Counted from the stretch's first letter, positions 16,627 through 25,937 are shown. The stretch is 60,407 bases of DNA from Clostridium acidisoli DSM 12555 (GCF_900176305.1 NZ_FWXH01000018.1:1-60407); one strand, 5' to 3'. The notes: generated by a model from the letters alone, not told the origin. Numbers and translations: made by a program.

Positions 16627-17658
16627 ATGATAATTGTAATTAAATCAGGAGTTCCAAAAAATGAAATTGAAGAATTCAAATCAAAATTAGAAGGCAAGGG
16701 GCTAATAGTTCATGAAGATTTTGGGCAGGAGTACTGTATATTGGGTCTAATTGGGGATACTAGCAGCATAGATCCTAAACAAATTGCTGCATACAATATT
16801 GTTGAAAAAGTAATAAAGGTTCAAGAACCTTTCAAAAAAGCTAATAGATTATTCCACCCAGAAGATAGTTTAATAGATGTTAATGGAATTAAGATTGGAG
16901 GAGGAAATTTTACTGTAATAGCTGGACCTTGCTCTGTTGAAAGCGAAGAGCAAATTGTTGGAATTGCAGAAGATGTTAAGAGGGCTGGTGCCGGTCTCTT
17001 AAGAGGTGGTGCTTTTAAACCAAGAACTTCACCTTACAGTTTCCAAGGTTTAAGACAAGAAGGATTAGATCTTTTAAAAATTGCAAGAGAAAAAACAGGT
17101 CTTCCAATAGTTACTGAAATCATGTCTGCTGATATGATTGAACGTTTTGTAGAAGATGTTGATTTAATTCAAGTTGGCGCAAGGAATATGCAAAATTTCG
17201 AACTTTTAAAAGAGCTAGGTAAAACAAATAAACCAATTCTTTTAAAAAGAGGCCTATCTGCAACTATTGAAGAATTATTAATGTCAGCAGAATACATCAT
17301 GGCTGGCGGAAATGAAAATGTAATATTATGTGAAAGAGGTATAAGAACCTTCGAAACTTACACAAGAAACACTTTAGATTTAAGTGCTATACCAGCTATA
17401 AAAAGACAAAGTCACCTACCTATTATTATTGATCCTAGCCACGCTGCCGGAATGTGGTGGATGGTTGAACCATTATCAAAAGCTGCGGTTGCCGCTGGTG
17501 CTGATGGTCTTATAATTGAAGTACACAATGATCCTGCAAATGCATTATGTGATGGTCAACAATCTATAAAACCTAAAAAATTCGAATCCCTAATGTCATC
17601 ATTAAAAGAAATAGAAAAATTCAAATGGAGATTTGACATAAGTGAACTCGGACTTTAA
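16627..17658 (+). CDS. aroF: DAHP synthase, type I-beta with N-terminal regulatory domain
   Basis: Condenses phosphoenolpyruvate and erythrose 4-phosphate, the first step of the shikimate pathway. The 343-residue protein has an N-terminal ferredoxin-like domain (about 1-70) as in Thermotoga maritima DAHP synthase, where it mediates feedback inhibition by Tyr/Phe, and a C-terminal TIM barrel (about 75-335). Visible barrel motifs are AGPCSVES (metal-binding Cys), FKPRTSPYSFQG, GARNMQNF, LLKRG and DPSHAAG. It is the first structural gene after the Tyr/Phe attenuator, so it is controlled both by attenuation and probably allosterically. Ribosome binding site AAGGGGG. The next gene, tyrA, starts within its last codons. 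Confidence 0.95.
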   Translation: MIIVIKSGVPKNEIEEFKSKLEGKGLIVHEDFGQEYCILGLIGDTSSIDPKQIAAYNIVEKVIKVQEPFKKANRLFHPEDSLIDVNGIKIGGGNFTVIAGPCSVESEEQIVGIAEDVKRAGAGLLRGGAFKPRTSPYSFQGLRQEGLDLLKIAREKTGLPIVTEIMSADMIERFVEDVDLIQVGARNMQNFELLKELGKTNKPILLKRGLSATIEELLMSAEYIMAGGNENVILCERGIRTFETYTRNTLDLSAIPAIKRQSHLPIIIDPSHAAGMWWMVEPLSKAAVAAGADGLIIEVHNDPANALCDGQQSIKPKKFESLMSSLKEIEKFKWRFDISELGL

Positions 17659-18502
17659 TATAACCATCGTTGGTCTTGGACTAATAGGGGGTTCCTATGC
17701 AATGGCTCTTAAGGAGGAGCTTAATCCTAAAAATTTATGGGGTGTTGACATAGATGCTAAGACAATTGAAACTGCTAAAAATATGGGTATTATAGATGAT
17801 GGTTTTAAAGATGCTAAGATTCCTTTAGAAAATTCTGATATAGTCATAGTTTCTCTATACCCAGAACTTGCAATAGATTTTATAAAAAGCAATATACAAA
17901 ATTTTAAGAGAGGTGCAGTAATCACTGACACCTCTGGTATTAAAGGCAAGGTTGTAGGTGAAATATCCTCTTGCCTCCCTGACTACTTAGACTTTATTGG
18001 AGGCCATCCAATGGCTGGCAGAGAAGCTAAAGGTCTTTCTTATGCTTCAAAAGATATATTTAAAAATGCTAACTACATACTTACTCCAACTGAAAAAAAC
18101 AAGAGTGAAAACCTTGCTTTAATAAAAAACATTGCATTAACTATAGGTTGCTCAAATGTGGTTTCAGTAGATCCAGAATCTCATGACAAAATAATCGCTT
18201 ATACTAGCGGTCTACCACATCTTATTGCTGTATCTCTAGTTAGTTGTAACAATTTTGGAAATACTCAAAAATCATTTATTGGTGGGGGCTTTAGAGACAC
18301 CACAAGAATTGCAGAAATCAATCCAGATCTTTGGTCTGAACTGTTTATTTCAAATAAAAACAACATAATAGAACAAATTGATAAATTCCAAAGCAATCTA
18401 TCAATTTTAAAAACAGCTATCGAAAATGAAGACATGATTAAAATAAAAGAAATTTTTGATTCAGCTAGTAAAAAGAGGAGTGAACTAAACAGTAATGAAT
18501 AA
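17642..18502 (+). CDS. tyrA: Prephenate dehydrogenase
   Basis: Converts prephenate to 4-hydroxyphenylpyruvate with NAD(P)+, the committed step to tyrosine. The 286-residue protein has an N-terminal Rossmann motif GLGLIGGS, then DTSGIKG, the prephenate dehydrogenase hallmark GGHPMAGRE and the helical C-terminal part with TSGLPHLIA. No ACT domain follows, so it may lack direct allosteric control. The GTG start at 17642 overlaps aroF by 17 bases, with GGAGA upstream; translation is probably coupled. Confidence 0.94.
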   Translation: MNSDFNITIVGLGLIGGSYAMALKEELNPKNLWGVDIDAKTIETAKNMGIIDDGFKDAKIPLENSDIVIVSLYPELAIDFIKSNIQNFKRGAVITDTSGIKGKVVGEISSCLPDYLDFIGGHPMAGREAKGLSYASKDIFKNANYILTPTEKNKSENLALIKNIALTIGCSNVVSVDPESHDKIIAYTSGLPHLIAVSLVSCNNFGNTQKSFIGGGFRDTTRIAEINPDLWSELFISNKNNIIEQIDKFQSNLSILKTAIENEDMIKIKEIFDSASKKRSELNSNE

Positions 18503-19556
18503 TATTGTAGTAAATCTTTCTCATAAAAGCTATCCTCTCTATATTAAAAGAGGATTAATAAATCAAATTGGTGATGAAATTGCAAAAATATATACTGGTA
18601 AAAAAATTGCAATCATAACAGATGAAAATGTTAATGCACTTTATGGCAAAGTAGTAGAAGATAGTTTAAAAAACAGTGGTTTTAATATTAAAACTGTTGT
18701 ACTAAAACCTGGCGAAAGGAGTAAATCAGTAGAATCCTTATTAGAAGTTTACGATAAGCTATTGGACTTTGGTATAACAAGAGGCGATATTATAATAGCT
18801 TTAGGTGGCGGTGTAATTGGTGATTTAACTGGTTTTGCAGCATCTACTTTACTAAGAGGAATACCTTTTATTCAAATTCCAACATCACTACTAGCACAAA
18901 TCGATAGTAGTATTGGTGGCAAAGTTGCTGTGGATCTTCCAAAAGGTAAAAATTTAATAGGCAGTTTCTACCACCCAGAAGCTGTGTTTATAGACCCAAA
19001 TGTACTTAATACATTAAGTACAAAATTTTTACATGACGGCATGGGCGAGGTCATAAAATACGGTGCCATAAAAGATGCTGACTTGTTTCGTAAATTAGAA
19101 AATTTTAAGGACGATCATGATCTCCTAGCAAATATAGATGAAGTTATTTATACGTGTTGCAGCATAAAAAAAGTTGTGGTAGAAAAAGATGAAAAAGATA
19201 CTGGTGATAGAATGATGCTCAACTTTGGTCACACCATTGGTCACTCCATAGAAAAATACTTTAATTTTGAAAAATATACTCATGGCGAAGCAGTTTCTAT
19301 GGGTATGTATTTGATTACAACAAAAAGTGAAGCTTTAGGTATAACTGAGAAAAATTCAGCTGAAAGAATTAAAAATTTGCTTATAAAATATGAACTTCCT
19401 TATGAAGTTAAAAATCTTGACAAGTCAAAAATTTTAGAAACTATAGCTTTTGATAAAAAAAATAATAAAGACAATATAAATATAATTTTACTAAACAAAA
19501 TTGGAGATGCATTTATTAAGAAGATAAAAAGTTCTTCTATGATAGATTATATTTAG
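18495..19556 (+). CDS. aroB: 3-dehydroquinate synthase
   Basis: Second shikimate-pathway enzyme (DAHP to 3-dehydroquinate), NAD- and metal-dependent. The 353-residue protein shows the NAD-binding stretch GGGVIGDLTGFAAST, QIPTSLLAQIDSSIGGKVAV and the metal-ligand segment MLNFGHTIGHSIE followed by the later ligand HGEAVSMG. It overlaps tyrA by 8 bases, with ribosome binding site GAGGAG inside the tyrA end. Its length is typical of bacterial AroB. Confidence 0.96.
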   Translation: MNNIVVNLSHKSYPLYIKRGLINQIGDEIAKIYTGKKIAIITDENVNALYGKVVEDSLKNSGFNIKTVVLKPGERSKSVESLLEVYDKLLDFGITRGDIIIALGGGVIGDLTGFAASTLLRGIPFIQIPTSLLAQIDSSIGGKVAVDLPKGKNLIGSFYHPEAVFIDPNVLNTLSTKFLHDGMGEVIKYGAIKDADLFRKLENFKDDHDLLANIDEVIYTCCSIKKVVVEKDEKDTGDRMMLNFGHTIGHSIEKYFNFEKYTHGEAVSMGMYLITTKSEALGITEKNSAERIKNLLIKYELPYEVKNLDKSKILETIAFDKKNNKDNINIILLNKIGDAFIKKIKSSSMIDYI

Positions 19557-19573
19557 AAAGGCGGATATGAAAA

Positions 19574-20866
19574 ATGAACTGTGTTAAAATAAGTCCATCA
19601 AGGCTTAGAGGTGAAGTAACGATACCACCATCAAAAAGTTTAAGCCATAGAGCAGTTATTTCAGCAGGACTTTCAAGCGGTGAAAGCATAATAGAAAATG
19701 TTATGTTTTCTCAAGATATAATTGCTACCTGTAGTTGCATGGAAGCATTAGGTGTAAACATAGAAAAAATTAAAACTGGTGATAATATTTATACACTTAA
19801 AATAACTGGTTGTAAATCTTTTAAGCTACAAAAAAATGAAATTGATTGCTTTGAATCGGGTTCAACTCTAAGATTTTTCATACCTATTTCTTTAATTAAT
19901 GAAAACAATATTACATTTAACGGCAAAGGCAAACTTGTGTCCAGACCTTTAGATGAATACTATAAAATTTTCGAGAAACAATCTATAGAATACACTAATG
20001 CTTCTGGTAATTTGCCTCTAACAATTGATGGACACCTTAAAGCTGGTGCGTTTGACATTGCTGGCAATGTAAGTTCACAATTTATAACTGGACTTCTATT
20101 TGCACTGCCACTTCTTAAAGATAATTCTGTTATTAAAATCATCGGTAAGCTAGAGTCAAAAGGTTATGTAGATTTAACGTTAGATATTTTGAATAAATTT
20201 TCTATTGAAGTTATTAATGATAATTACCATAGTTTTTACATAAAAGGCAATCAAGAATATAAAAGTAAAAATTACAGAGTAGAAGGCGATTTTTCTCAAG
20301 CTGCTTTTTGGCTTGTAGCAGGTGCTATAGGTGGAGATATTTCTTGCCTTGATTTAAATGCAAATTCCCTTCAAGGTGACAAAGAAGTTTTAGATATTAT
20401 AAACCGTATGAATGCTAATGTTAGTATTTATGATAATAAAATCAACACTAAATTAGCTTCTACAAAACATACTATTATAGATGGCTCTCAATGTCCTGAT
20501 ATAATTCCTGTACTTGCAGTTCTTGCTTCAGTAAGTGAAGGAACTACTGAAATTATAAATGCAGGAAGACTTAGAATCAAAGAGTCTGACAGATTAACTG
20601 CAATTACAACAGAACTAAAAAAACTAGGAGCAGATATAGAAGAAAAAAATGATGGTCTAATCATAAATGGGAAACCTCAATTAAACGGCGGTGAAGTTGA
20701 TAGCTGGAATGACCATAGAATAGCTATGTCTCTCGCTGTTGCTGCCCTTAAATGCACAAATGACGTAATCATAAAAGATAGTAGTTGTATAAATAAATCT
20801 TACCCTACTTTTTGGGAAGACTTTAGAAAATTAGGAGGAAAGATAAATGAGTGGAACTTGGGGTAA
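19574..20866 (+). CDS. aroA: 3-phosphoshikimate 1-carboxyvinyltransferase (EPSP synthase)
   Basis: Transfers enolpyruvyl from PEP to shikimate 3-phosphate. The 430-residue protein has PPSKSLSHRAVI near the N-terminus, ESGSTLRFFIPI (substrate-binding serine/arginine loop) and RIKESDRLTAI. The GNAGTxxR core of class I enzymes reads differently here (ESGSTLRF), as in many Firmicutes. It begins 17 bases after aroB with its own AAAGGCGG site and overlaps aroC by 20 bases. Confidence 0.95.
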   Translation: MNCVKISPSRLRGEVTIPPSKSLSHRAVISAGLSSGESIIENVMFSQDIIATCSCMEALGVNIEKIKTGDNIYTLKITGCKSFKLQKNEIDCFESGSTLRFFIPISLINENNITFNGKGKLVSRPLDEYYKIFEKQSIEYTNASGNLPLTIDGHLKAGAFDIAGNVSSQFITGLLFALPLLKDNSVIKIIGKLESKGYVDLTLDILNKFSIEVINDNYHSFYIKGNQEYKSKNYRVEGDFSQAAFWLVAGAIGGDISCLDLNANSLQGDKEVLDIINRMNANVSIYDNKINTKLASTKHTIIDGSQCPDIIPVLAVLASVSEGTTEIINAGRLRIKESDRLTAITTELKKLGADIEEKNDGLIINGKPQLNGGEVDSWNDHRIAMSLAVAALKCTNDVIIKDSSCINKSYPTFWEDFRKLGGKINEWNLG

Positions 20867-21929
20867 AAACATTAAACTTTCAATTTTTGGTGAATCACAT
20901 GGCAGTGCTATTGGCATTACTATCGATGGTTTAGAGCCTGGCCTTGAAATTGACATTGAAGCTGTAAAAAAAGAAATGGACAGACGGGCTCCTGGTAGAA
21001 GTCCTCTTGCAACTGCTAGAAGAGAAAGCGATACCTTTGAAATTCTATCGGGATATTTTAATGATAGAACTACGGGAACTCCACTTTGTGCCATAATTCG
21101 TAATGCTGATCAACATTCAAAGGATTATGGTGATTTAAAGAAATTGATGCGTCCAGGTCATGCAGATTATACTGGGAATGTTAGGTATAAAGGTTTTAAT
21201 GATTACAGAGGTGGTGGTCACTTTTCTGGGAGGATTACAGCTCCTCTAGTATTTGCAGGTGCTATTGCTAAACAGATTTTAGCTAATAAAGGCATAATAA
21301 TAGGAAGCCACATTAAGAGTATTGAAAAGATCCAAGATGCTTCTTTTGAGGAAATTGATTTAAATGAAGACCTTATAAGAAAGCTGTCTTACGAATCCTT
21401 TCCTGTTATAAATAAGTCATCAGGAGATAATATGCAAGAACTTATACTTAAGGTAAAAAAAGATTTAGATTCTGTTGGTGGTATAGTTGAAACTGTAATT
21501 TTAAATTTACCTTCTGGAATTGGTTCTCCATTTTTTGATTCAGTTGAATCCCATTTATCTAGCATTATATTTTCAATTCCAGCCACAAAAGGCATTGAAT
21601 TTGGAAAAGGATTTGATATATCAGCATTAAAGGGCTCAGAAGCAAATGATGAATTTTATATTGAAAATGATATTATTAAAACAAAGACTAATAATAATGG
21701 TGGCATATTAGGTGGTATAACAAGTGGCATGCCTCTTGTATTTAGAACTGCAATTAAACCAACAGCTTCGATCTCAAGGGAACAACATACCGTTGACATA
21801 GAAGCTCATAAAAATGCAACGCTCTCAATAAAAGGTCGTCATGACCCTTGCATAGTTCCAAGAGCAGTTCCTGTAATAGAGGCTGCCAGTGCTATCGCTA
21901 TACTTGATTTAATGCTTGACATTAGATAA
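20847..21929 (+). CDS. aroC: Chorismate synthase
   Basis: Makes chorismate from EPSP by 1,4-elimination, needing reduced FMN. The 360-residue protein has the signatures GESHGSAIG (first histidine), RPGHADYTGNVRYKG, DYRGGGHFSGRITAP and the C-terminal GRHDPCIVPRAVPVIEA. It starts inside the end of aroA after AGGAGGA, suggesting coupled translation. Reduced flavin is readily available in an anaerobe, so no flavin reductase partner is needed (inference). Confidence 0.96.
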   Translation: MSGTWGKNIKLSIFGESHGSAIGITIDGLEPGLEIDIEAVKKEMDRRAPGRSPLATARRESDTFEILSGYFNDRTTGTPLCAIIRNADQHSKDYGDLKKLMRPGHADYTGNVRYKGFNDYRGGGHFSGRITAPLVFAGAIAKQILANKGIIIGSHIKSIEKIQDASFEEIDLNEDLIRKLSYESFPVINKSSGDNMQELILKVKKDLDSVGGIVETVILNLPSGIGSPFFDSVESHLSSIIFSIPATKGIEFGKGFDISALKGSEANDEFYIENDIIKTKTNNNGGILGGITSGMPLVFRTAIKPTASISREQHTVDIEAHKNATLSIKGRHDPCIVPRAVPVIEAASAIAILDLMLDIR

Positions 21930-21949
21930 TTTAAGGGAAGGGATATACT

Positions 21950-23113
21950 ATGAAGGATTTAGAAACACTAAGAAAAGAAATTGATACTATAGATGCACAA
22001 TTAATTGCCCTTTATGAACAAAGAATGGATGCGGTAATGGGTGTTGCAGAATTTAAAAGCAAACACTCAATTCCAATACTCAATGACTCAAGAGAAGCTG
22101 AAGTAATCAAGAAAAACCTTAAACTCCTTCAGAATATGGAGTACGTAAAACCTACCGAAGAACTATTAAAATCAATAATGACTATTAGTAGAAATTTTCA
22201 GTCCAAGAAAATATTTTCTAATACTGAAGATGATAGTGTAACTTCATGTGATAAATTTCAATATACTACAAAAGATGATGAAGCTACGGGTAATTACACA
22301 ATTGGCTTTCAGGGCGTTCCTGGATCCTTTAGTGAAGAGGCTTTAATATCCTATTTTGGAGAAACGGTACAATCTAAAAATTTTAATGAATTTGAAGATG
22401 TATTTGAGGCTCTAAAAAATGAAGAAATTCACTATGGAGTTTTACCAGTAGAAAACTCTTCTACTGGAGGTATAAATGAAGTATATGACCTTTTAAGAAA
22501 ATATGGCCTGTATATTGTAGGCGAAACGTGCATAAAAGTGTCTCATAATCTTTTAGGTGTTAGTGGTACAAAAATAGATGATATAAAAGAAGTGTATTCA
22601 CATCCTCAAGCTTTTGAACAGAGTAGCACCTTTTTTAAAGAGCATCCTAATTTAAAACTTATCCCATACTATAATACAGCTATAAGTGCAAAACTTGTTT
22701 CAGAAAAAAATATACGTACGATTTCCGCAGTAGCCAGTGAAAAAGCAGCTAAACTCTATAATCTTGAGATAATTGCAAAAGATATTAACTATAATACTCA
22801 CAATTATACAAGATTTATAATAGTTAGCAAAAATCTTGAGATAAATAAACAATGTGATAAAATTAGTGTTGTTATAACCGTACCCCATAAAACAGGTTCT
22901 CTTTATAACATATTAAGTAACTTTGCAGAAAACAATTTAAACATGATGAAGATAGAATCTAGACCAATAGAAGGTAAACCATGGGAATACTTTTTTTATA
23001 TAGATTTTGAAGGTAATATAGCTAACACTAAAATTCAATCAGCTTTATCTTTAATAGATGGGAATTCCAGTTATTTTAAACTTTTAGGCAATTATAAATG
23101 TACCACTTTATAG
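21950..23113 (+). CDS. pheA: Bifunctional chorismate mutase / prephenate dehydratase (P-protein)
   Basis: Channels chorismate to phenylpyruvate for phenylalanine. Three domains are seen in 387 residues: an AroQ-type chorismate mutase at about 1-90 (LRKEIDTIDAQLIALYEQRM), prephenate dehydratase at about 115-290 (GFQGVPGSFSEEALISYFG, ENSSTGG and the catalytic TRF in NYTRFIIVSK) and a C-terminal ACT domain with the Phe-binding ESRPIEGKPWEYFF. The linker between the first two is longer than usual. Phe feedback through the ACT domain is expected. Its presence beside tyrA matches the mixed Tyr/Phe leader peptide. Confidence 0.96.
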   Translation: MKDLETLRKEIDTIDAQLIALYEQRMDAVMGVAEFKSKHSIPILNDSREAEVIKKNLKLLQNMEYVKPTEELLKSIMTISRNFQSKKIFSNTEDDSVTSCDKFQYTTKDDEATGNYTIGFQGVPGSFSEEALISYFGETVQSKNFNEFEDVFEALKNEEIHYGVLPVENSSTGGINEVYDLLRKYGLYIVGETCIKVSHNLLGVSGTKIDDIKEVYSHPQAFEQSSTFFKEHPNLKLIPYYNTAISAKLVSEKNIRTISAVASEKAAKLYNLEIIAKDINYNTHNYTRFIIVSKNLEINKQCDKISVVITVPHKTGSLYNILSNFAENNLNMMKIESRPIEGKPWEYFFYIDFEGNIANTKIQSALSLIDGNSSYFKLLGNYKCTTL

Positions 23114-23125
23114 GAGGTTTTTTGA

Positions 23126-23944
23126 ATGACTACTTTATATGGACTTATAGGTGAAAAGCTAGGGCATAGCCTGTCTAGCATTATACATAAAAAATTATTT
23201 AAACTTCTAAATATGGATTCAGACTATAAATTATTTGAAATAAACAAACCTGACCTTAAAGCTAACTTTATTAAACTTAAAAATGAAGGAATACAAGGTT
23301 TAAATGTTACAATTCCTTATAAAGTTGATGTTATGGATTTTTTAGATGATATATCAAATGAAGCTAAATCTATTGGTGCTGTAAACACAGTTTGCTTTGA
23401 AAATCATAAAATAATTGGCCATAACACAGATTATTTTGGTTTTGCACGAATGCTAGACAAAAACTCCATAAAAATTAAAGACAAAGTTGTTGTTATTCTT
23501 GGAGCTGGCGGTGCTGCAAAAGCTGTAATTCAATATATCTCAAACACCTCTGCCAAAAGAACAATATTAGTTAGCAGAGATCCATCTAAGGTCTCAAAAA
23601 ATTTTAAAAATGTAGAATTTATGAACTACAATCAATTAAACGACTTAGACTGTGGTGATGTTGTTATAAATTGTACGCCTGTTGGCATGTATCCTAATGT
23701 AAATAATTCACCTATCAGTGAGGATTGTATATCAAAATTTTCTGTTGCTGTTGATTTAATATATAACCCATCTGAGACAAAGTTTTTAAAACTAGCACGA
23801 GAAAATAAACTACAATCTGTTAATGGGCTATATATGCTTGTGGCACAGGCAATTTCAGCTGAGGAACTTTGGAATCATATTAAAATTGATGATAAAATTA
23901 TTGATGAGATATATAAAGATTTAATTAGAGATACAAATTCCTGA
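23126..23944 (+). CDS. aroE: Shikimate dehydrogenase
   Basis: NADP-dependent reduction of 3-dehydroshikimate. The 272-residue protein has the substrate-binding start GEKLGHSLSSIIHKKLF, the catalytic-lysine segment GLNVTIPYK, GAVNTVCF, HNTDYFGF, the nucleotide motif GAGGAAKAV and the C-terminal NGLYMLVAQA. Ribosome binding site AGGAGG. A 558-base palindromic repeat separates it from the last two genes of the pathway. Confidence 0.96.
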   Translation: MTTLYGLIGEKLGHSLSSIIHKKLFKLLNMDSDYKLFEINKPDLKANFIKLKNEGIQGLNVTIPYKVDVMDFLDDISNEAKSIGAVNTVCFENHKIIGHNTDYFGFARMLDKNSIKIKDKVVVILGAGGAAKAVIQYISNTSAKRTILVSRDPSKVSKNFKNVEFMNYNQLNDLDCGDVVINCTPVGMYPNVNNSPISEDCISKFSVAVDLIYNPSETKFLKLARENKLQSVNGLYMLVAQAISAEELWNHIKIDDKIIDEIYKDLIRDTNS

Positions 23945-23960
23945 ATTTTTTAATATTGTT

Positions 23961-24518
23961 CATAATATGAAGAAATTGCGAAGTAAAGTGAATGGTTTTA
24001 ACGATTGCTTCGCACGTTAAAAGGTGAAGGGTCGCCAGATGGCGAGGTGATGGGTTTTATCCCTGCTAGGCGCGGATAAAAGGTGAAGTGTTTATGGATA
24101 AATCCATAAAGGCTAAGGAAATTTTTCCTCCTACGTCAGAAAAATAATCAATTTAAATGTCTTAATATTTATAGATAACGCTACTATATATTTTAACCGT
24201 AGGTTTTGCTTTTAGGCATAGCCTCTGGTGTTAATATGATAGTTTAATACGCTAACAAATATTTATTCATTGAAAACTATCGACCTTCGGTCAAAAAATG
24301 AGGGACAAAATACTTTAGATTATAGACTTAAGTTCAAAGATTTTTCGTAGCATCGCGGAAAAAAATCCTCCTTAGCTTTTTCCAACGGAAAACCCATCAC
24401 CTTTGACCAGCAAAGCGCATGTCAAACCCTTCACCTCGCTTTAGCGACCCTTCGCCTTTTCACCGCGAAGCATTGGTGAAAACCATTCGCCCGTACTTCG
24501 CAATTTCTCACTATTATG
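23961..24518. repeat. Palindromic repeat family, copy 4 (best preserved), inside the aro operon
   Basis: Non-coding 558-base element between aroE and aroK with near-perfect ends: AGAAATTGCGAAGTA and TACTTCGCAATTTCT, extended by CATAATA/TATTATG. Its spine pairs over long range (GGTGATGGGTTTT with AAAACCCATCACC; GTGAATGGTTTT with AAAACCATTC). Each step carries a small hairpin: TCGCC-AGAT-GGCGA, TTTTATCC-N11-GGATAAAA, TTTATGGA-TAAA-TCCATAAA, TTTGAC-N13-GTCAAA, TCGC-TTTA-GCGA and TTTTCACC-N10-GGTGAAAA. The core reads TCCTCCTACGTCAGAAAAAT then AACCGTAGGTTTTGC. No protein-coding content is evident. Confidence 0.85.
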
Positions 24519-24540
24519 TACAAAGAAGGATGGTTAGTAT

Positions 24541-25050
24541 ATGAATAAAAACTTAGTACTAATTGGAATGCCTGGTTCTGGTAAAACAACCTTAGGTGAT
24601 CTACTCTCTAAAGAATTGAAACTTAAATTATATGATGTAGACAATTTTATAGAGAAAACTGAGAATAAAAGTATTCCTGAAATATTTGAACTGGGCGAAG
24701 AACACTTTAGAACTATTGAAACTAAAGCTATTGAAGAAATTTCTTTGCAAACCGGAGTTATCATCTCAACAGGTGGCGGTGTTGTTAAATCTCCTTATAA
24801 CATGAAAGCCTTACGTAAAAATGGGTTGATTTTTTTCATAAACAGACCCATTGAAAATATAATTTCTGATATAGCTACTGATAGTCGTCCACTCTTAAAA
24901 GATGGGACGAAAAAGGTCTATACCCTATATAATGAAAGATATAAATTATATAAAACATACTGCGATTATGAAATCTTAAATGATAAAAACATTAATGACA
25001 GTGTTTCTAAAATTAAGGATATACTTTTAGAAAGAAGTGATTTTTTATGA
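24541..25050 (+). CDS. aroK: Shikimate kinase
   Basis: ATP-dependent phosphorylation of shikimate. The 169-residue protein has the P-loop GMPGSGKTTLG, shikimate-binding DVDNFIE with ELGEEHFRTIE, STGGGVVKSP, and the lid arginine in DSRPLL. It starts 22 bases after repeat copy 4 with ribosome binding site AGAAGGATGG and overlaps aroQ by 4 bases. Because the repeat intervenes, expression may depend on read-through from aroE or on a promoter within the repeat (unresolved). Confidence 0.95.
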   Translation: MNKNLVLIGMPGSGKTTLGDLLSKELKLKLYDVDNFIEKTENKSIPEIFELGEEHFRTIETKAIEEISLQTGVIISTGGGVVKSPYNMKALRKNGLIFFINRPIENIISDIATDSRPLLKDGTKKVYTLYNERYKLYKTYCDYEILNDKNINDSVSKIKDILLERSDFL

Positions 25051-25481
25051 AAATATTAGTTATAAACGGACCAAATATAAATTTTTTAGGAATTAGAGAA
25101 AAGGCTGTGTATGGCTCTAAGGATTATAATGCTCTTTGTGAGTATATAAAAAATGAAGCTAAACCCTTGAATGTAGAAGTAACTATTGTTCAAAGTAACC
25201 TTGAGGGAGAAATCATTAATTTTATCCAAGATGCATATGAAAAATATGATGGAATTGTTATAAATCCTGGCGCATATACACACTACAGTTACGCCATTTT
25301 TGATGCATTAAAATCTGTATCTATTAAAACTATTGAAGTACATATTAGTAATATTCATAAAAGAGAAGAATTTAGAAGAAAATCTGTAACTGCCCCTGCT
25401 TGTGTTGGCCAAATTTGTGGATTTGGTTTTTATGGATATATTATGGCAATGATGGCACTTATAGAAGCAGTTAAGAGTTAA
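25047..25481 (+). CDS. aroQ: Type II 3-dehydroquinate dehydratase
   Basis: Dehydrates 3-dehydroquinate to 3-dehydroshikimate. The 144-residue dodecamer-type enzyme has NGPNINFLGIREKAVYG (catalytic Tyr in the flexible loop), NPGAYTHYSYAIFDAL and the HISNIHKREEFRRKS loop with catalytic His, ending GFGFYGYIMAMMAL. It completes the pathway encoded in this operon. Start overlaps the aroK stop (ATGA). A strong terminator follows at 25535. Confidence 0.95.
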   Translation: MKILVINGPNINFLGIREKAVYGSKDYNALCEYIKNEAKPLNVEVTIVQSNLEGEIINFIQDAYEKYDGIVINPGAYTHYSYAIFDALKSVSIKTIEVHISNIHKREEFRRKSVTAPACVGQICGFGFYGYIMAMMALIEAVKS

Positions 25482-25534
25482 AAGTGACAAGTTAGTGAAG
25501 ATTTTTCTGCTGACTCAGAAAAGTCGAAAAATTA

Positions 25535-25580
25535 GGAAGGTAAAGAGATTTGTCACACAAATCTCTTTACCTTCCTTTTG
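25535..25580 (+). terminator. Intrinsic terminator of the aro operon
   Basis: Perfect 18-bp stem (GGAAGGTAAAGAGATTTG with its complement, 25535-25552 and 25558-25575), loop TCACA, then TTTTG. The remainder of the 25482-25652 gap holds no gene. Confidence 0.9.
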
Positions 25581-25652
25581 TTCTTAAATTGAATTTCTGC
25601 CATAATCAGAAATTATTCCTTATATGTTCACAGTTATTTGGGAACTGCTATA

Positions 25653-25937
25653 TCATCGTGCCAGTCTTTCAATAAAGGCTTTAACATCTTTAATTTCTAA
25701 AATATCATTTTTCTTAAAACCTCTCCCAGTATTTTGAGTGGTCATATTAACTTTTATATTAACTGGTCCAGATTCACCATTAGTTTTTAAATCAACAAGA
25801 AACTTATCATATCTTTCCTGCTCACTACCTTCATATTTACAAGTATCAAAATTAAAGCCAAAATTTGTTGAATAACTATATTCAATGTTAAAATCATCAA
25901 TTCCTGTACCTGTAACTTTTAGTTTAAATGTTTTCAC
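25653..25937 (-). CDS. Small protein of unknown function, last gene of the PTS operon
   Basis: A 94-residue protein I do not recognise. The GTG start at 25937 follows GGAGGTG; an upstream ATG would add 19 residues without a ribosome binding site. The sequence is hydrophilic with alternating strand-like stretches (KTFKLKVTGTGIDDFNIEYS; GPVNIKVNMTTQN), one Cys in FDTCKYEG, and a charged end NDILEIKDVKAFIERLAR. No signal peptide or membrane segment is seen. It follows the EIIC gene across a 112-base gap with a large hairpin, and is likely co-transcribed with the cellobiose-type PTS. A beta-rich ligand-binding or regulatory role is only a guess. Confidence 0.65.
   Translation of the reverse strand: MKTFKLKVTGTGIDDFNIEYSYSTNFGFNFDTCKYEGSEQERYDKFLVDLKTNGESGPVNIKVNMTTQNTGRGFKKNDILEIKDVKAFIERLAR

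Noticed and set aside
25482-25534. Possible sixth repeat fragment (GATTTTTCTGCTGACTCAG)
   Set aside because: Similarity to the repeat core is too short and broken to claim; the following hairpin is an ordinary terminator.
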